A stretch of DNA of 64,000 bases from Parashewanella sp965200795. Its GTDB lineage: Bacteria; Pseudomonadota; Gammaproteobacteria; Enterobacterales; Shewanellaceae. A program made the translations under genes and the position numbers. Numbering within the stretch: the first letter of the stretch is position 1; each line of letters begins with the position of its first letter. The notes under the pieces are model-generated. The model was given only the letters and a program-made list of their open reading frames with translations. It was not told where the DNA came from and ran no database searches. Shown here in pieces: positions 18,697 through 25,476 of this stretch. Location of the stretch: contig CBDAVB010000035.1 in assembly GCA_965200795.1 (NCBI GenBank), positions 558,001 through 622,000 on the forward strand, read 5' to 3'.

Positions 18697-19119
18697 ATGG
18701 ACGTTTTTCAAGATTTAAAAGCGGTAATGAATGATATCAAGCAACGTAAGAACGCTATCAATGAGCAGTTGAAAGAATTTCAAAGCTTACAGGCGGAAAT
18801 CAGAACCTTAGTTCAACGGGCAAAAACGGATCCGGAGGCAAGAGAAAAGCTCATTCGGCTGCAGAAGGCTTTCCCTCAGGGTTTTGAGCAACAGCAGGAG
18901 CGGGTCTTAGTTAAGGTCGCTGAGCTCGGAAAGAACTTTAAAAAACTGGAGCAGGAATTCGCCTATCTAGGCAGTAAGCCCAAAACCGCGGCGGAAATTA
19001 AAGAGCAGGAAGAACTGAAGGAAAAACAACAGCAGCCGGAAGCCGCCCGGGAGAAGGGCGGGGAGTCTCAGCAGGACAAGCCGGCGGTGAAAAAGAAAAA
19101 AGTCAGAAGTTATCTCTAG
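18697..19119 (+). CDS. SseA-like translocator chaperone
   Basis: A 140-residue coiled-coil protein. Residues about 45–90 match SseA in pattern: a Phe-Pro-Gln-Gly centre flanked by helices with Phe-Lys-Lys-Leu-Glu-Gln and a following Leu. SseA is the chaperone for SseB and SseD and its gene directly precedes sseB, as here. The Gln/Glu/Lys-rich tail beyond residue 100 is longer than in SseA (about 108 residues). It probably binds the filament protein encoded 53 bases downstream. Confidence 0.72.
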   Translation: MDVFQDLKAVMNDIKQRKNAINEQLKEFQSLQAEIRTLVQRAKTDPEAREKLIRLQKAFPQGFEQQQERVLVKVAELGKNFKKLEQEFAYLGSKPKTAAEIKEQEELKEKQQQPEAAREKGGESQQDKPAVKKKKVRSYL

Positions 19120-19172
19120 TTTCAACGGTCTGTTATTAAATACGCCGGGGAGCCGCAGAGTAAGGTGGTAGT

Positions 19173-19769
19173 ATGTCTGTTAACAATATAAACACACAGC
19201 AAACGCATGCTCACTCTGATGTGAACACGACCGGTGCTGAGGGGACGGGTTCTAATGCACCGAACGGCCTGTTAGCCGGTCTGAACGGTGTGACCAACTC
19301 CTTATTCACTCACGGATTGTCTGTTTTATACGCCAATATGGAGATTGTACAAGATCAGGCGAATGATCAGTTTCATGAAATGTCCGTCCGTCAGCAAGAT
19401 GCCCGTGTAACTCATGAGATGTCTGAAAGGGTGGGTAACCTAATCAAACAGCTGGGATCAAATCCTAAAACCACTACTGAATTACCGCCTGATATCATTA
19501 AGTATATGCAGCAGGCCAATATGACGGTCGCGGGTATGCCAATCAATGAATACCTCAAGAAATACAAGAAAAAGCTGAACAGCGGGCAGCTTGGAGATAT
19601 TCAGGCGGCGCTGGACGCCAAAAACAGCGAAGACACTGATTTCGCGGCTCAGCAACAGTTAGTCATTCAGCAACAAATACAGAAATACAACAACATCGTG
19701 CAATACATTAACGCAATGCAGACCATGCTGTCAGAGTTGAACAAAAACATCGCCTCGAACATCAGATAA
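19173..19769 (+). CDS. sctA: SseB/EspA-like hydrophilic translocator (filament protein)
   Basis: A 198-residue protein similar in length and layout to SseB (196). The diagnostic stretch is residues 98–150: Leu-Pro-Pro-Asp-Ile-Ile-Lys-Tyr-Met, then Gly-Met-Pro-Ile-Asn-Glu-Tyr and Asp-Ile-Gln-Ala-Ala-Leu-Asp, mirroring SseB. The last 50 residues form a Gln-rich amphipathic helix suited to coiled-coil polymerisation. It should be secreted first to build the tip filament connecting the needle with the host-membrane pore. AAGGTGG lies upstream of the ATG. The pore proteins that would normally follow are absent. Confidence 0.85.
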   Translation: MSVNNINTQQTHAHSDVNTTGAEGTGSNAPNGLLAGLNGVTNSLFTHGLSVLYANMEIVQDQANDQFHEMSVRQQDARVTHEMSERVGNLIKQLGSNPKTTTELPPDIIKYMQQANMTVAGMPINEYLKKYKKKLNSGQLGDIQAALDAKNSEDTDFAAQQQLVIQQQIQKYNNIVQYINAMQTMLSELNKNIASNIR

Positions 19770-19922
19770 CAGATGAAATATAGTAAAACCAGATAACTGC
19801 GTGCAAAATTCAGGGTAATACCCGATAACAATTATTGAGTTAACGACTAGACTGATAGAACAGCCTGAAGAAGTGAGTGTAAAAAAGGCCGGTATCAGTT
19901 CAAAGCAGAGGTTGCGGTTTAA

Positions 19923-20621
19923 ATGAGTGCAATACAAGTTATTTTGTTCAAACACGACGGTAAGCTTCGCTGCCAGGGGGAAGTTATTGATGTTTCAGCA
20001 AATCAGCTTGTGATCACCGGTGAAGACGCCGCGGCCTCGGCGATAAGCCGGGATTGCTGGATAAACGTATATTGTTATCCGGGTGAAATGCATGAGCTTT
20101 ATCACGAAGTCATGGATTTAATCGGTCCGGAAGTAAAAGACAAAACATTCAGAATCGGCGAAGCCAAAATCGTACCCGTGTACGACCAGCTAATCAGTGT
20201 TATCGAACAGATAAAAGACAACAAAAACATGATGATGAAGTTTGTAATGATCTACTGCCTGAGTATCGATAACGCTTATTTTTCAGGGATGCTGAGATAC
20301 TTCTTAGCTCATAACGATAAGGTGTTGAGTTTTTTAGAATCTAACTTTATGAAGTCCTGGTCGGTATCGCAATTCGCCGAAGAGTTAAAGATGGAGGTCA
20401 GAAAGCTGAACTTCTTTTTTTATAAAAATTACGGTGTTTCCGCAAAACAGTGGATTCTGGAAAGACGATTAAGTTTCGCGAGACAGCAGCTGTTGCTGAC
20501 GACAAGAAAAGTCGCTGACATTGCGCTGGATAGTGGTTTCAGTAATCACGCCCACTTCACAGACGCATTTAAGAAGCGCTATTCATGCAGTCCGACGGAG
20601 TTGCGGTCAACGGTGGCATAA
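19923..20621 (+). CDS. AraC-family transcriptional regulator inside the T3SS cluster
   Basis: A 232-residue regulator with an AraC-type double helix-turn-helix at about residues 135–230: the first helix pair around Trp-Ser-Val-Ser-Gln-Phe-Ala-Glu, the second with Val-Ala-Asp-Ile-Ala-Leu-Asp-Ser-Gly-Phe-Ser, and the Phe-Lys-Lys-Arg-Tyr ending. The N-terminal part has no recognisable sugar-binding cupin and is more like the short sensory parts of MxiE- or ExsA-type T3SS activators. It sits between the filament gene and the needle gene, a place held by translocators and effectors in SPI-2. A 153-base gap before it could hold its own promoter. Local control of T3SS genes is inferred. Confidence 0.85.
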   Translation: MSAIQVILFKHDGKLRCQGEVIDVSANQLVITGEDAAASAISRDCWINVYCYPGEMHELYHEVMDLIGPEVKDKTFRIGEAKIVPVYDQLISVIEQIKDNKNMMMKFVMIYCLSIDNAYFSGMLRYFLAHNDKVLSFLESNFMKSWSVSQFAEELKMEVRKLNFFFYKNYGVSAKQWILERRLSFARQQLLLTTRKVADIALDSGFSNHAHFTDAFKKRYSCSPTELRSTVA

Positions 20622-20631
20622 GGAGGTCATT

Positions 20632-20847
20632 ATGGACTTAGGTTCAATTGTTTATCAGTTATCACAAATGTCTGCGAAGTCAGCCCAGGACGTGCAGGGA
20701 AACATGCAGTCCGGGGATATTAACAACCCGGAGAAAATGATCAAAGCGCAGTTTGCCATTCAGCAGTACTCGAACTTTGTAGGTTACGAAAGTGCGATGA
20801 TCAAAACGATCAAGGACATGATTCAGGGCATTATTTCTAAGATCTAA
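20632..20847 (+). CDS. sctF: T3SS needle subunit
   Basis: A 71-residue protein, the same length as SsaG. The Asn-Pro-Glu-Lys-Met-Ile-Lys-Ala-Gln-Phe-Ala segment, the Gln-Gln-Tyr-Ser block and the Ile-Lys-Asp-Met-Ile terminal helix match needle subunits closely. It polymerises into the extracellular needle. I start it at the ATG at 20632 because AGGAGG lies 6 bases upstream; a longer frame reading back to 20521 would run into the AraC gene. It follows the AraC stop after 10 bases. Confidence 0.93.
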   Translation: MDLGSIVYQLSQMSAKSAQDVQGNMQSGDINNPEKMIKAQFAIQQYSNFVGYESAMIKTIKDMIQGIISKI

Positions 20848-20874
20848 TGCCGATGCCGCTGAAGGTGACGCGCG

Positions 20875-21201
20875 ATGAAAAAGAAAGTCGACATTTTATT
20901 AAGTGAAGATAAGAGGCTTCTGGTTTCCGCGGCTGTCGCCGCGGGTAATCACGGGATGAAAGAGCAGGCTTACGCCATTCTCAGAATTTTCCCTGATCTG
21001 ATTCATGACGAAGAAGACAGAAAGATTTGCGCCAGCGTTATTTATTTTGCGCTCAATGAAGCTTCTAAGGCGGTACGAGAGCTTAAATCTTGCCACAGCG
21101 AAGCGGCTCACGCGCTTGCCCTGCTGTTTTCCGGCCCGGTGATCAGTAAGAAGCAGAAAGAAATTTTAACTCAGAAATTAATTTCGGTCAGAAGTGAGTA
21201 G
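20875..21201 (+). CDS. SsaH/EscG-like needle chaperone
   Basis: A 108-residue helical protein directly after the needle gene, as ssaH follows ssaG. The Ala-Leu-Asn-Glu-Ala-Ser-Lys-Ala stretch followed by Ala-His-Ala-Leu-Ala-Leu-Leu-Phe matches the corresponding part of SsaH. The family (YscG/EscG/SsaH) folds like TPR repeats and, with the small E-type protein, shields the needle subunit before export. This copy is about 30 residues longer than SsaH, at the N-terminus. Confidence 0.72.
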   Translation: MKKKVDILLSEDKRLLVSAAVAAGNHGMKEQAYAILRIFPDLIHDEEDRKICASVIYFALNEASKAVRELKSCHSEAAHALALLFSGPVISKKQKEILTQKLISVRSE

Positions 21202-21210
21202 GAGGCTGTT

Positions 21211-21570
21211 ATGTCAGTGACTGAAGCCGTAAATCAAGTACAGCAAATCGCATCGCAGAAAATGGTCAAGCAGCAGGTGCCAGATCCGGCGACGGATATG
21301 ATTCAAAAATTCCAGAGCATGATGGATGCGGGTAATAGCCAGATGCAGCAAGCCGCGGCGGTCGGCGCTTTGGGATCCGACGAGGAACTGATCAAGAAAA
21401 TGACGCCGAAAGATAAAACGGAATTTGAAAAAGCGGGGCAGGAGCTCTCGCCGCTTTCTTATCTTGAAGGGCAGCGTCTCATTATGAAAGGAATGGTTGA
21501 AGTTGATTTATTTGCCAAAATTGCTGGTTCATTATCTCAGTCAATCAACAAGTTAGCGAGTATGCAATGA
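21211..21570 (+). CDS. sctI: T3SS inner rod protein
   Basis: A 119-residue protein between the needle chaperone and sctJ. The C-terminal 25 residues (Val-Glu-Val-Asp-Leu-Phe-Ala-Lys-Ile-Ala-Gly, then Ser-Ile-Asn-Lys-Leu) match the conserved end of EscI/SsaI/PrgJ rod proteins, which line the base of the needle. The N-terminal part is longer than in SsaI (82 residues). GGAGG is 7 bases upstream of the ATG, and the stop overlaps the sctJ start (ATGA). Confidence 0.85.
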   Translation: MSVTEAVNQVQQIASQKMVKQQVPDPATDMIQKFQSMMDAGNSQMQQAAAVGALGSDEELIKKMTPKDKTEFEKAGQELSPLSYLEGQRLIMKGMVEVDLFAKIAGSLSQSINKLASMQ

Positions 21571-22289
21571 GAATCAGGTATGCCTTGCTTATCGGCTTGG
21601 TTTTACTGCTTACGGGCTGTAAAACCGAGCTTTATCGCAATCTGCCGCAAGAAGAAGCCAATGAAATGGTGGCGTTACTGCGTCTTAATGATATTGACGC
21701 GGAGAATGAAATCGATCAGAAAACGGGTATGGCGACCCTGATGATCGATGAAGACAAATTTATTAACGCGGTAGCCCTGCTAAGGCAAAACGGTTTTCCG
21801 CGTCCCAAGTACGCGTCGATTGAAGATATGTTTCCTTCCGGGCAGTTAGTGACATCACCCGCGCAGGAACAAGCTAAAATCGCTTTTCTTAAAGAACAGC
21901 AGTTAGAAAGAACATTAACTAATATTGAAGGGGTGATCAGCGCCAGAGTCTCGATCGCTGAACCGACACAAGATGATGAATTTCAGGCTCAGCCGGAAAA
22001 GTCAGCCTCGGTTTATATTAAGTATTCTCCGCAAGCCAATTTAACAACCCAGGAAAACCAAATAAAAGGACTCATTCAAAACGCCATCCCGGGCTTATCT
22101 TACGATCGAATCAGTGTGTTCTTACAAGCCGCTAATTATGGCTACCAGTCAGCGCCGGCGCAACAACCTGAAGACAGCGGCGCCGGTTTTATCAAGAAAA
22201 TAGAAGACAATAAATTACCGGTGATCATCGGCTTGGTGATACTTGTTCTGCTGAGTGTCTTTGGCTTCTTATTCTTAAGACGCAAATAA
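21567..22289 (+). CDS. sctJ: T3SS inner-membrane ring lipoprotein
   Basis: A 240-residue lipoprotein of the SsaJ/EscJ/PrgK family. The lipobox Leu-Leu-Thr-Gly-Cys is at residues 14–18. The typical Leu-Pro-Gln-Glu-Glu-Ala-Asn-Glu-Met follows, then ring-building motifs including Glu-Leu/Glu-Arg-Thr-Leu-Thr-Asn-Ile-Glu-Gly-Val near 115 and Ala-Arg-Val. A C-terminal membrane helix lies at about 217–237, ending in Arg-Arg-Lys. It assembles the inner ring around the export apparatus. It overlaps sctI by 4 bases, indicating tight coupling. Confidence 0.95.
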   Translation: MRIRYALLIGLVLLLTGCKTELYRNLPQEEANEMVALLRLNDIDAENEIDQKTGMATLMIDEDKFINAVALLRQNGFPRPKYASIEDMFPSGQLVTSPAQEQAKIAFLKEQQLERTLTNIEGVISARVSIAEPTQDDEFQAQPEKSASVYIKYSPQANLTTQENQIKGLIQNAIPGLSYDRISVFLQAANYGYQSAPAQQPEDSGAGFIKKIEDNKLPVIIGLVILVLLSVFGFLFLRRK

Positions 22290-22308
22290 GTGAAATTCTG
22301 GAGGCGTT

Positions 22309-22968
22309 ATGATTTCGGGATTTTTTTCACCCAACGAGGAAGAAAACGCGGAAATAAGGCAGTTTTATCAATTGCTCTGGCGTCCGACGGCTACTATGCA
22401 TGAGAGCTGGTGGTCAAAGCTTGGTCTTCAGATGTGGAAAAAATACGCTGGACAAAACACTGTTCTTTCAAGGCGTATTGAGGCTTTAGTGGTTCGGCGT
22501 CTGGGGATCATCACCCGTGATCTGCCGGCGGCGTTTACCCCTGACGAGCGATTTTTACTGAACCGAAGAGAACGCTTACCGTCTTTATTAGCCGTGTTAG
22601 GACTGTATTGCTTAAATTGTCCCGATTACCTGTCACTCAAAGATTACCGCCTTCAGCTTGAAGCCCTGCTCACGCAGGAACAAATTCAGCAGGCCTGGGC
22701 GATGTGGCCGCAAAGACCGACCTCAGAAATGAAAGATGTCGTTGATGATATCAAGCCGGAACAGGTGCTTGAACAGGCTCAGAAACTCGCTGTCTTGTTA
22801 CTGGAAAAAGAGCTCAGTGAAAGTCCGCTCTGGCAAAGCGTCGCTTTGACTTTACCCGCGGCGGAGGCGGAGCAAGAACCGCAGGAATTTAAACGGCAAG
22901 TCACTCTACTGCGGCAGGAACACCTCAATTTAGCGAGATGGTTAACTCGTTTGGAGCGCATGTTATGA
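22309..22968 (+). CDS. sctK: T3SS sorting-platform protein
   Basis: A 219-residue Trp- and Arg-rich cytosolic protein between sctJ and sctL. This is the position of STM1410 in SPI-2 and of OrgA/YscK in other systems. These proteins diverge strongly in sequence; the match rests on position, size and the all-helical, Leu-rich character. It would link the SctQ pods to SctD at the sorting platform. GGAGG precedes the ATG by 7 bases, and the stop overlaps the sctL start (ATGA). Confidence 0.75.
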   Translation: MISGFFSPNEEENAEIRQFYQLLWRPTATMHESWWSKLGLQMWKKYAGQNTVLSRRIEALVVRRLGIITRDLPAAFTPDERFLLNRRERLPSLLAVLGLYCLNCPDYLSLKDYRLQLEALLTQEQIQQAWAMWPQRPTSEMKDVVDDIKPEQVLEQAQKLAVLLLEKELSESPLWQSVALTLPAAEAEQEPQEFKRQVTLLRQEHLNLARWLTRLERML

Positions 22969-23825
22969 ATCCATTTTTTGTTGATATTCAGCCCTGTGAA
23001 ATAGCTCGCGGAGACTCGGACATTATCTCCGCCGACGAGTTTGTAAAGTCGGTTGAACTGCAAACTATGGAGAGCCGGGTCAGAGAGCGGATTCAAACGG
23101 CGCTGAGAGAAGCGCACATGCAACGCGAACAATCCCGTCAGCAGGCTGAGCAGTATATTGTTGACGCGCAAAATGAAGCCCGGAATCTCATGACGCAATG
23201 GGAACAGGAAGCAAAATCACAAGCCGTCAGCGAGGCCGTGGAATGGATACAGGATGAGTTGCGGTTCAGGCATGAGTTGCATGAGGAATTGAGCGCCGGC
23301 ATAGCCGGACAAATTCATTCTGTCATCGTCAACTGGGCCGGTGAGTTTGATAAAACGGATTTAATTGTTTCAAAACTGACCGAAGAGGTGGTGGAAAAGC
23401 TCGGCGAAGGCGCAATCACACTTCTGGTGGCGGAGACCGACTACGAGTCACTGAGCACTAAACTCGGTAAGGAATTTAAAATTAAGGTTGAGCCGGGCTT
23501 TGACTCCGGCATTGCCGAGCTGAAGTCCTCCGCGTTATCAGCCAGAATCGATTTAAATCAGCATCTGGAACTGCTGCTTGAAGCTTTTGTGATTCAAAAA
23601 GCGGGCGGGGTTAAAAAAGCGTCTCAGGTTGCTCAAGCCACCGCCGCGGATATGAGTGCCGGTGAGGCCGCCGGGCCGGAAGGTCTGCTTGCTGAAGAAC
23701 ATCATGAGCCGGAGGCGGAAACTGAGGCATTCTACGCCGATTCAGAATTTGAGGCGGGAGCTGACCTGGCCGGCGCCGGCTCAGAGTTTGAAGCGGATGA
23801 CCCGGATTACAACGAGGCTTATTAG
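22965..23825 (+). CDS. sctL: T3SS ATPase stator with acidic tail
   Basis: A 286-residue SsaK/EscL/YscL-type protein that tethers and restrains the SctN ATPase. A long charged coiled coil (about 30–95, with Arg-Glu-Gln-Ser-Arg-Gln-Gln-Ala-Glu-Gln) resembles the FliH/SctL stalk, followed by the conserved C-terminal domain to about 225. The final 50 residues are an unusual Glu/Ala/Gly/Asp tail not found in SsaK (224 residues). The ATG at 22965 overlaps the sctK stop and is preferred over an in-frame start 27 bases upstream inside sctK. Confidence 0.85.
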   Translation: MNPFFVDIQPCEIARGDSDIISADEFVKSVELQTMESRVRERIQTALREAHMQREQSRQQAEQYIVDAQNEARNLMTQWEQEAKSQAVSEAVEWIQDELRFRHELHEELSAGIAGQIHSVIVNWAGEFDKTDLIVSKLTEEVVEKLGEGAITLLVAETDYESLSTKLGKEFKIKVEPGFDSGIAELKSSALSARIDLNQHLELLLEAFVIQKAGGVKKASQVAQATAADMSAGEAAGPEGLLAEEHHEPEAETEAFYADSEFEAGADLAGAGSEFEADDPDYNEAY

Positions 23826-23841
23826 GCTGCAGGAAGGTGAT

Positions 23842-24876
23842 ATGAGAATTGACGGCGCGAATACGGTCAACTTTGAAACCCAGACGGAGTCAAATCCTGT
23901 TAACGGTCAGGTGCACCCTGCCCGCACGACTTCTTCCCTCGCGGCGGCTGAATTCGCGGAAATCGCTAATATCGCCAATGAGTCCATGGAAGAGGCGCTT
24001 GAGGATTTAAGCCTCGGCTTTAGTAATTACCTCAAGCGTCTGAACAGTAAAGAGCGCAAAGACGAGGCCAGACTCGGTGCCCTGGAAGAATTGATCGAGC
24101 AGATGGAAGGCGAGCAGGCCGACGGCATCCGCATTACCGCCGGTCAGCTTGCCCGGCTGGGCGACGCCGATTCTATTATGACCAATATCGGGCAGATGAA
24201 CATGGATACCGGCAATGTGATGTTGATGCTCGCCAATGTCATTGCCCAGGCCGGCCTCAGTGAGGAAATCAAGAACAAACTCCGTAAGAAGCTCCAGGAA
24301 ATGCTGGCCGAGGAAGGCGCTGAGCTGGCACTTATCGCCGCCATGGAAGGCTTACCTCTGGATCAGGCCGGTTTGGAATCACTCAAAGGGCTCTATCAGC
24401 GGGCAGCGAGAGGTGACGGTGGTTTAGCCAGGTGGTTTGGGTTATTGCGTGATATGCCCGACAGAAGAAAACGCATACGGGTATTATTAAGGGCGCTGTC
24501 CGGCTCCTTAAACGAGGAAAATACCGGCACGGATATGGTTAAGCTCATCACCGTGATTGATGATTTAAGACGTTTGTTACTGTTTATGAGTGTCGAGGAT
24601 TATTGCAAAGCCTTATCCAGAGCCTGCCAGATTGACGACTCCGCGGTATTAGACGCAACCCTGGAGCTGGTTGAGCAATCTTGGGTCTACGCGGAATGGC
24701 TGGAGGAAAAAATACAAAAAATGAAAGTGTCGGAATTGAAGCAAATCGGCTTCCTGAGGCGCTGGCGTGATTTAATGCTGCAGTTACCGACCAAGTGTTA
24801 CCGGGATCCTGAGCAGAAAGAGCACATAACCGACGCGATGATGGACTTACTGGATCGCTGGTGTGAAGAAGAATAA
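23842..24876 (+). CDS. sctW: T3SS gatekeeper
   Basis: A 344-residue protein of the SsaL/SepL/InvE family, which holds back effectors until translocators have been exported. Ser/Thr-rich N-terminus, then a Ser-Asn-Tyr-Leu-Lys-Arg-Leu segment and several helical bundles; length equals SsaL (338). The ATG at 23842 is chosen because AGGAAGG is 7 bases upstream and it lies 16 bases after sctL; a longer frame starting inside sctL is unlikely. In SPI-2 the partner SsaM is encoded next, as it is here. Confidence 0.85.
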   Translation: MRIDGANTVNFETQTESNPVNGQVHPARTTSSLAAAEFAEIANIANESMEEALEDLSLGFSNYLKRLNSKERKDEARLGALEELIEQMEGEQADGIRITAGQLARLGDADSIMTNIGQMNMDTGNVMLMLANVIAQAGLSEEIKNKLRKKLQEMLAEEGAELALIAAMEGLPLDQAGLESLKGLYQRAARGDGGLARWFGLLRDMPDRRKRIRVLLRALSGSLNEENTGTDMVKLITVIDDLRRLLLFMSVEDYCKALSRACQIDDSAVLDATLELVEQSWVYAEWLEEKIQKMKVSELKQIGFLRRWRDLMLQLPTKCYRDPEQKEHITDAMMDLLDRWCEEE

Positions 24877-25113
24877 GTACCTTAGCGTAAGTTTTTCGAT
24901 ATTTTCGGCGTTCAGGCTGAGCGCCGCGCAAGGCGCTCGCGCGCAGCGGCGGTCTTTCAAGCAAGAGTAACGCCGCGGAGTGCTTAAAACCGGCGCCGGA
25001 AAAGTGGAAAAACTTATAGCCGGGTTCTTACTTTAACGGGCATGAATGAACATCTCGTCCTAAGCTTATCTGGACAGAGGAATTGATTTAACTGAAAAAG
25101 GTGAAAGTTAACA
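24877..25113 (+). promoter_or_regulatory. Gap inside the T3SS cluster with a GC-rich hairpin
   Basis: This 237-base gap is the largest on the second half of the otherwise tightly packed cluster. GAGCGCC at 24919–24925 and GGCGCTC at 24932–24938 form a 7-bp stem, but no T run follows, so it is not a standard terminator. A promoter for the ssaM–sctQ half may lie in the AT-richer end (25000–25110). Confidence 0.4.
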
Positions 25114-25476
25114 GTGGACTTACGTATAACACGGCATTTAGAGACCTTTTTTCAGCTGTTAAATCGCTGGCCGGTGAAATTGGAAGAGCAGATGGAATAT
25201 CACTGGGCACCCTACGGGCTGATGCTTGAGGTCAAAGATGAGCGTTTACTGATGACATCCTGGCTGCTGGAAAATCAAGTGAGGGATTTAAAGCACTGGG
25301 TTGAGCATTGGCATCCCCGGGCTTTTATGGGCGTGCCGCAACGCCTGTTCATTATCAAACATAAGCTGATGATCAGCTGCTTGTGTCCTAAGAAGTGTGA
25401 GGGACGGGAGTGGTACAAAATGATCCGGTTACATCAACAGTTTTTAAGTAAGGTGAGTCGCGGAGGCCAATTTTGA
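25114..25476 (+). CDS. ssaM: SsaM-like gatekeeper partner
   Basis: A 120-residue protein (SsaM is 122) with the clearest SPI-2-specific match in the cluster: Ala-Phe-Met-Gly-Val-Pro-Gln-Arg-Leu-Phe-Ile-Ile corresponds to Ala-Phe-Gln-Gly-Ile-Pro-Gln-Arg-Leu-Phe-Leu-Leu, followed by a Met-Ile-Ser-Cys counterpart. In Salmonella, SsaM forms the complex with SsaL and SpiC that controls translocator-effector switching. It starts with GTG after an AAAGGTGAAAG element, and its stop overlaps the sctV start. Confidence 0.82.
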   Translation: MDLRITRHLETFFQLLNRWPVKLEEQMEYHWAPYGLMLEVKDERLLMTSWLLENQVRDLKHWVEHWHPRAFMGVPQRLFIIKHKLMISCLCPKKCEGREWYKMIRLHQQFLSKVSRGGQF

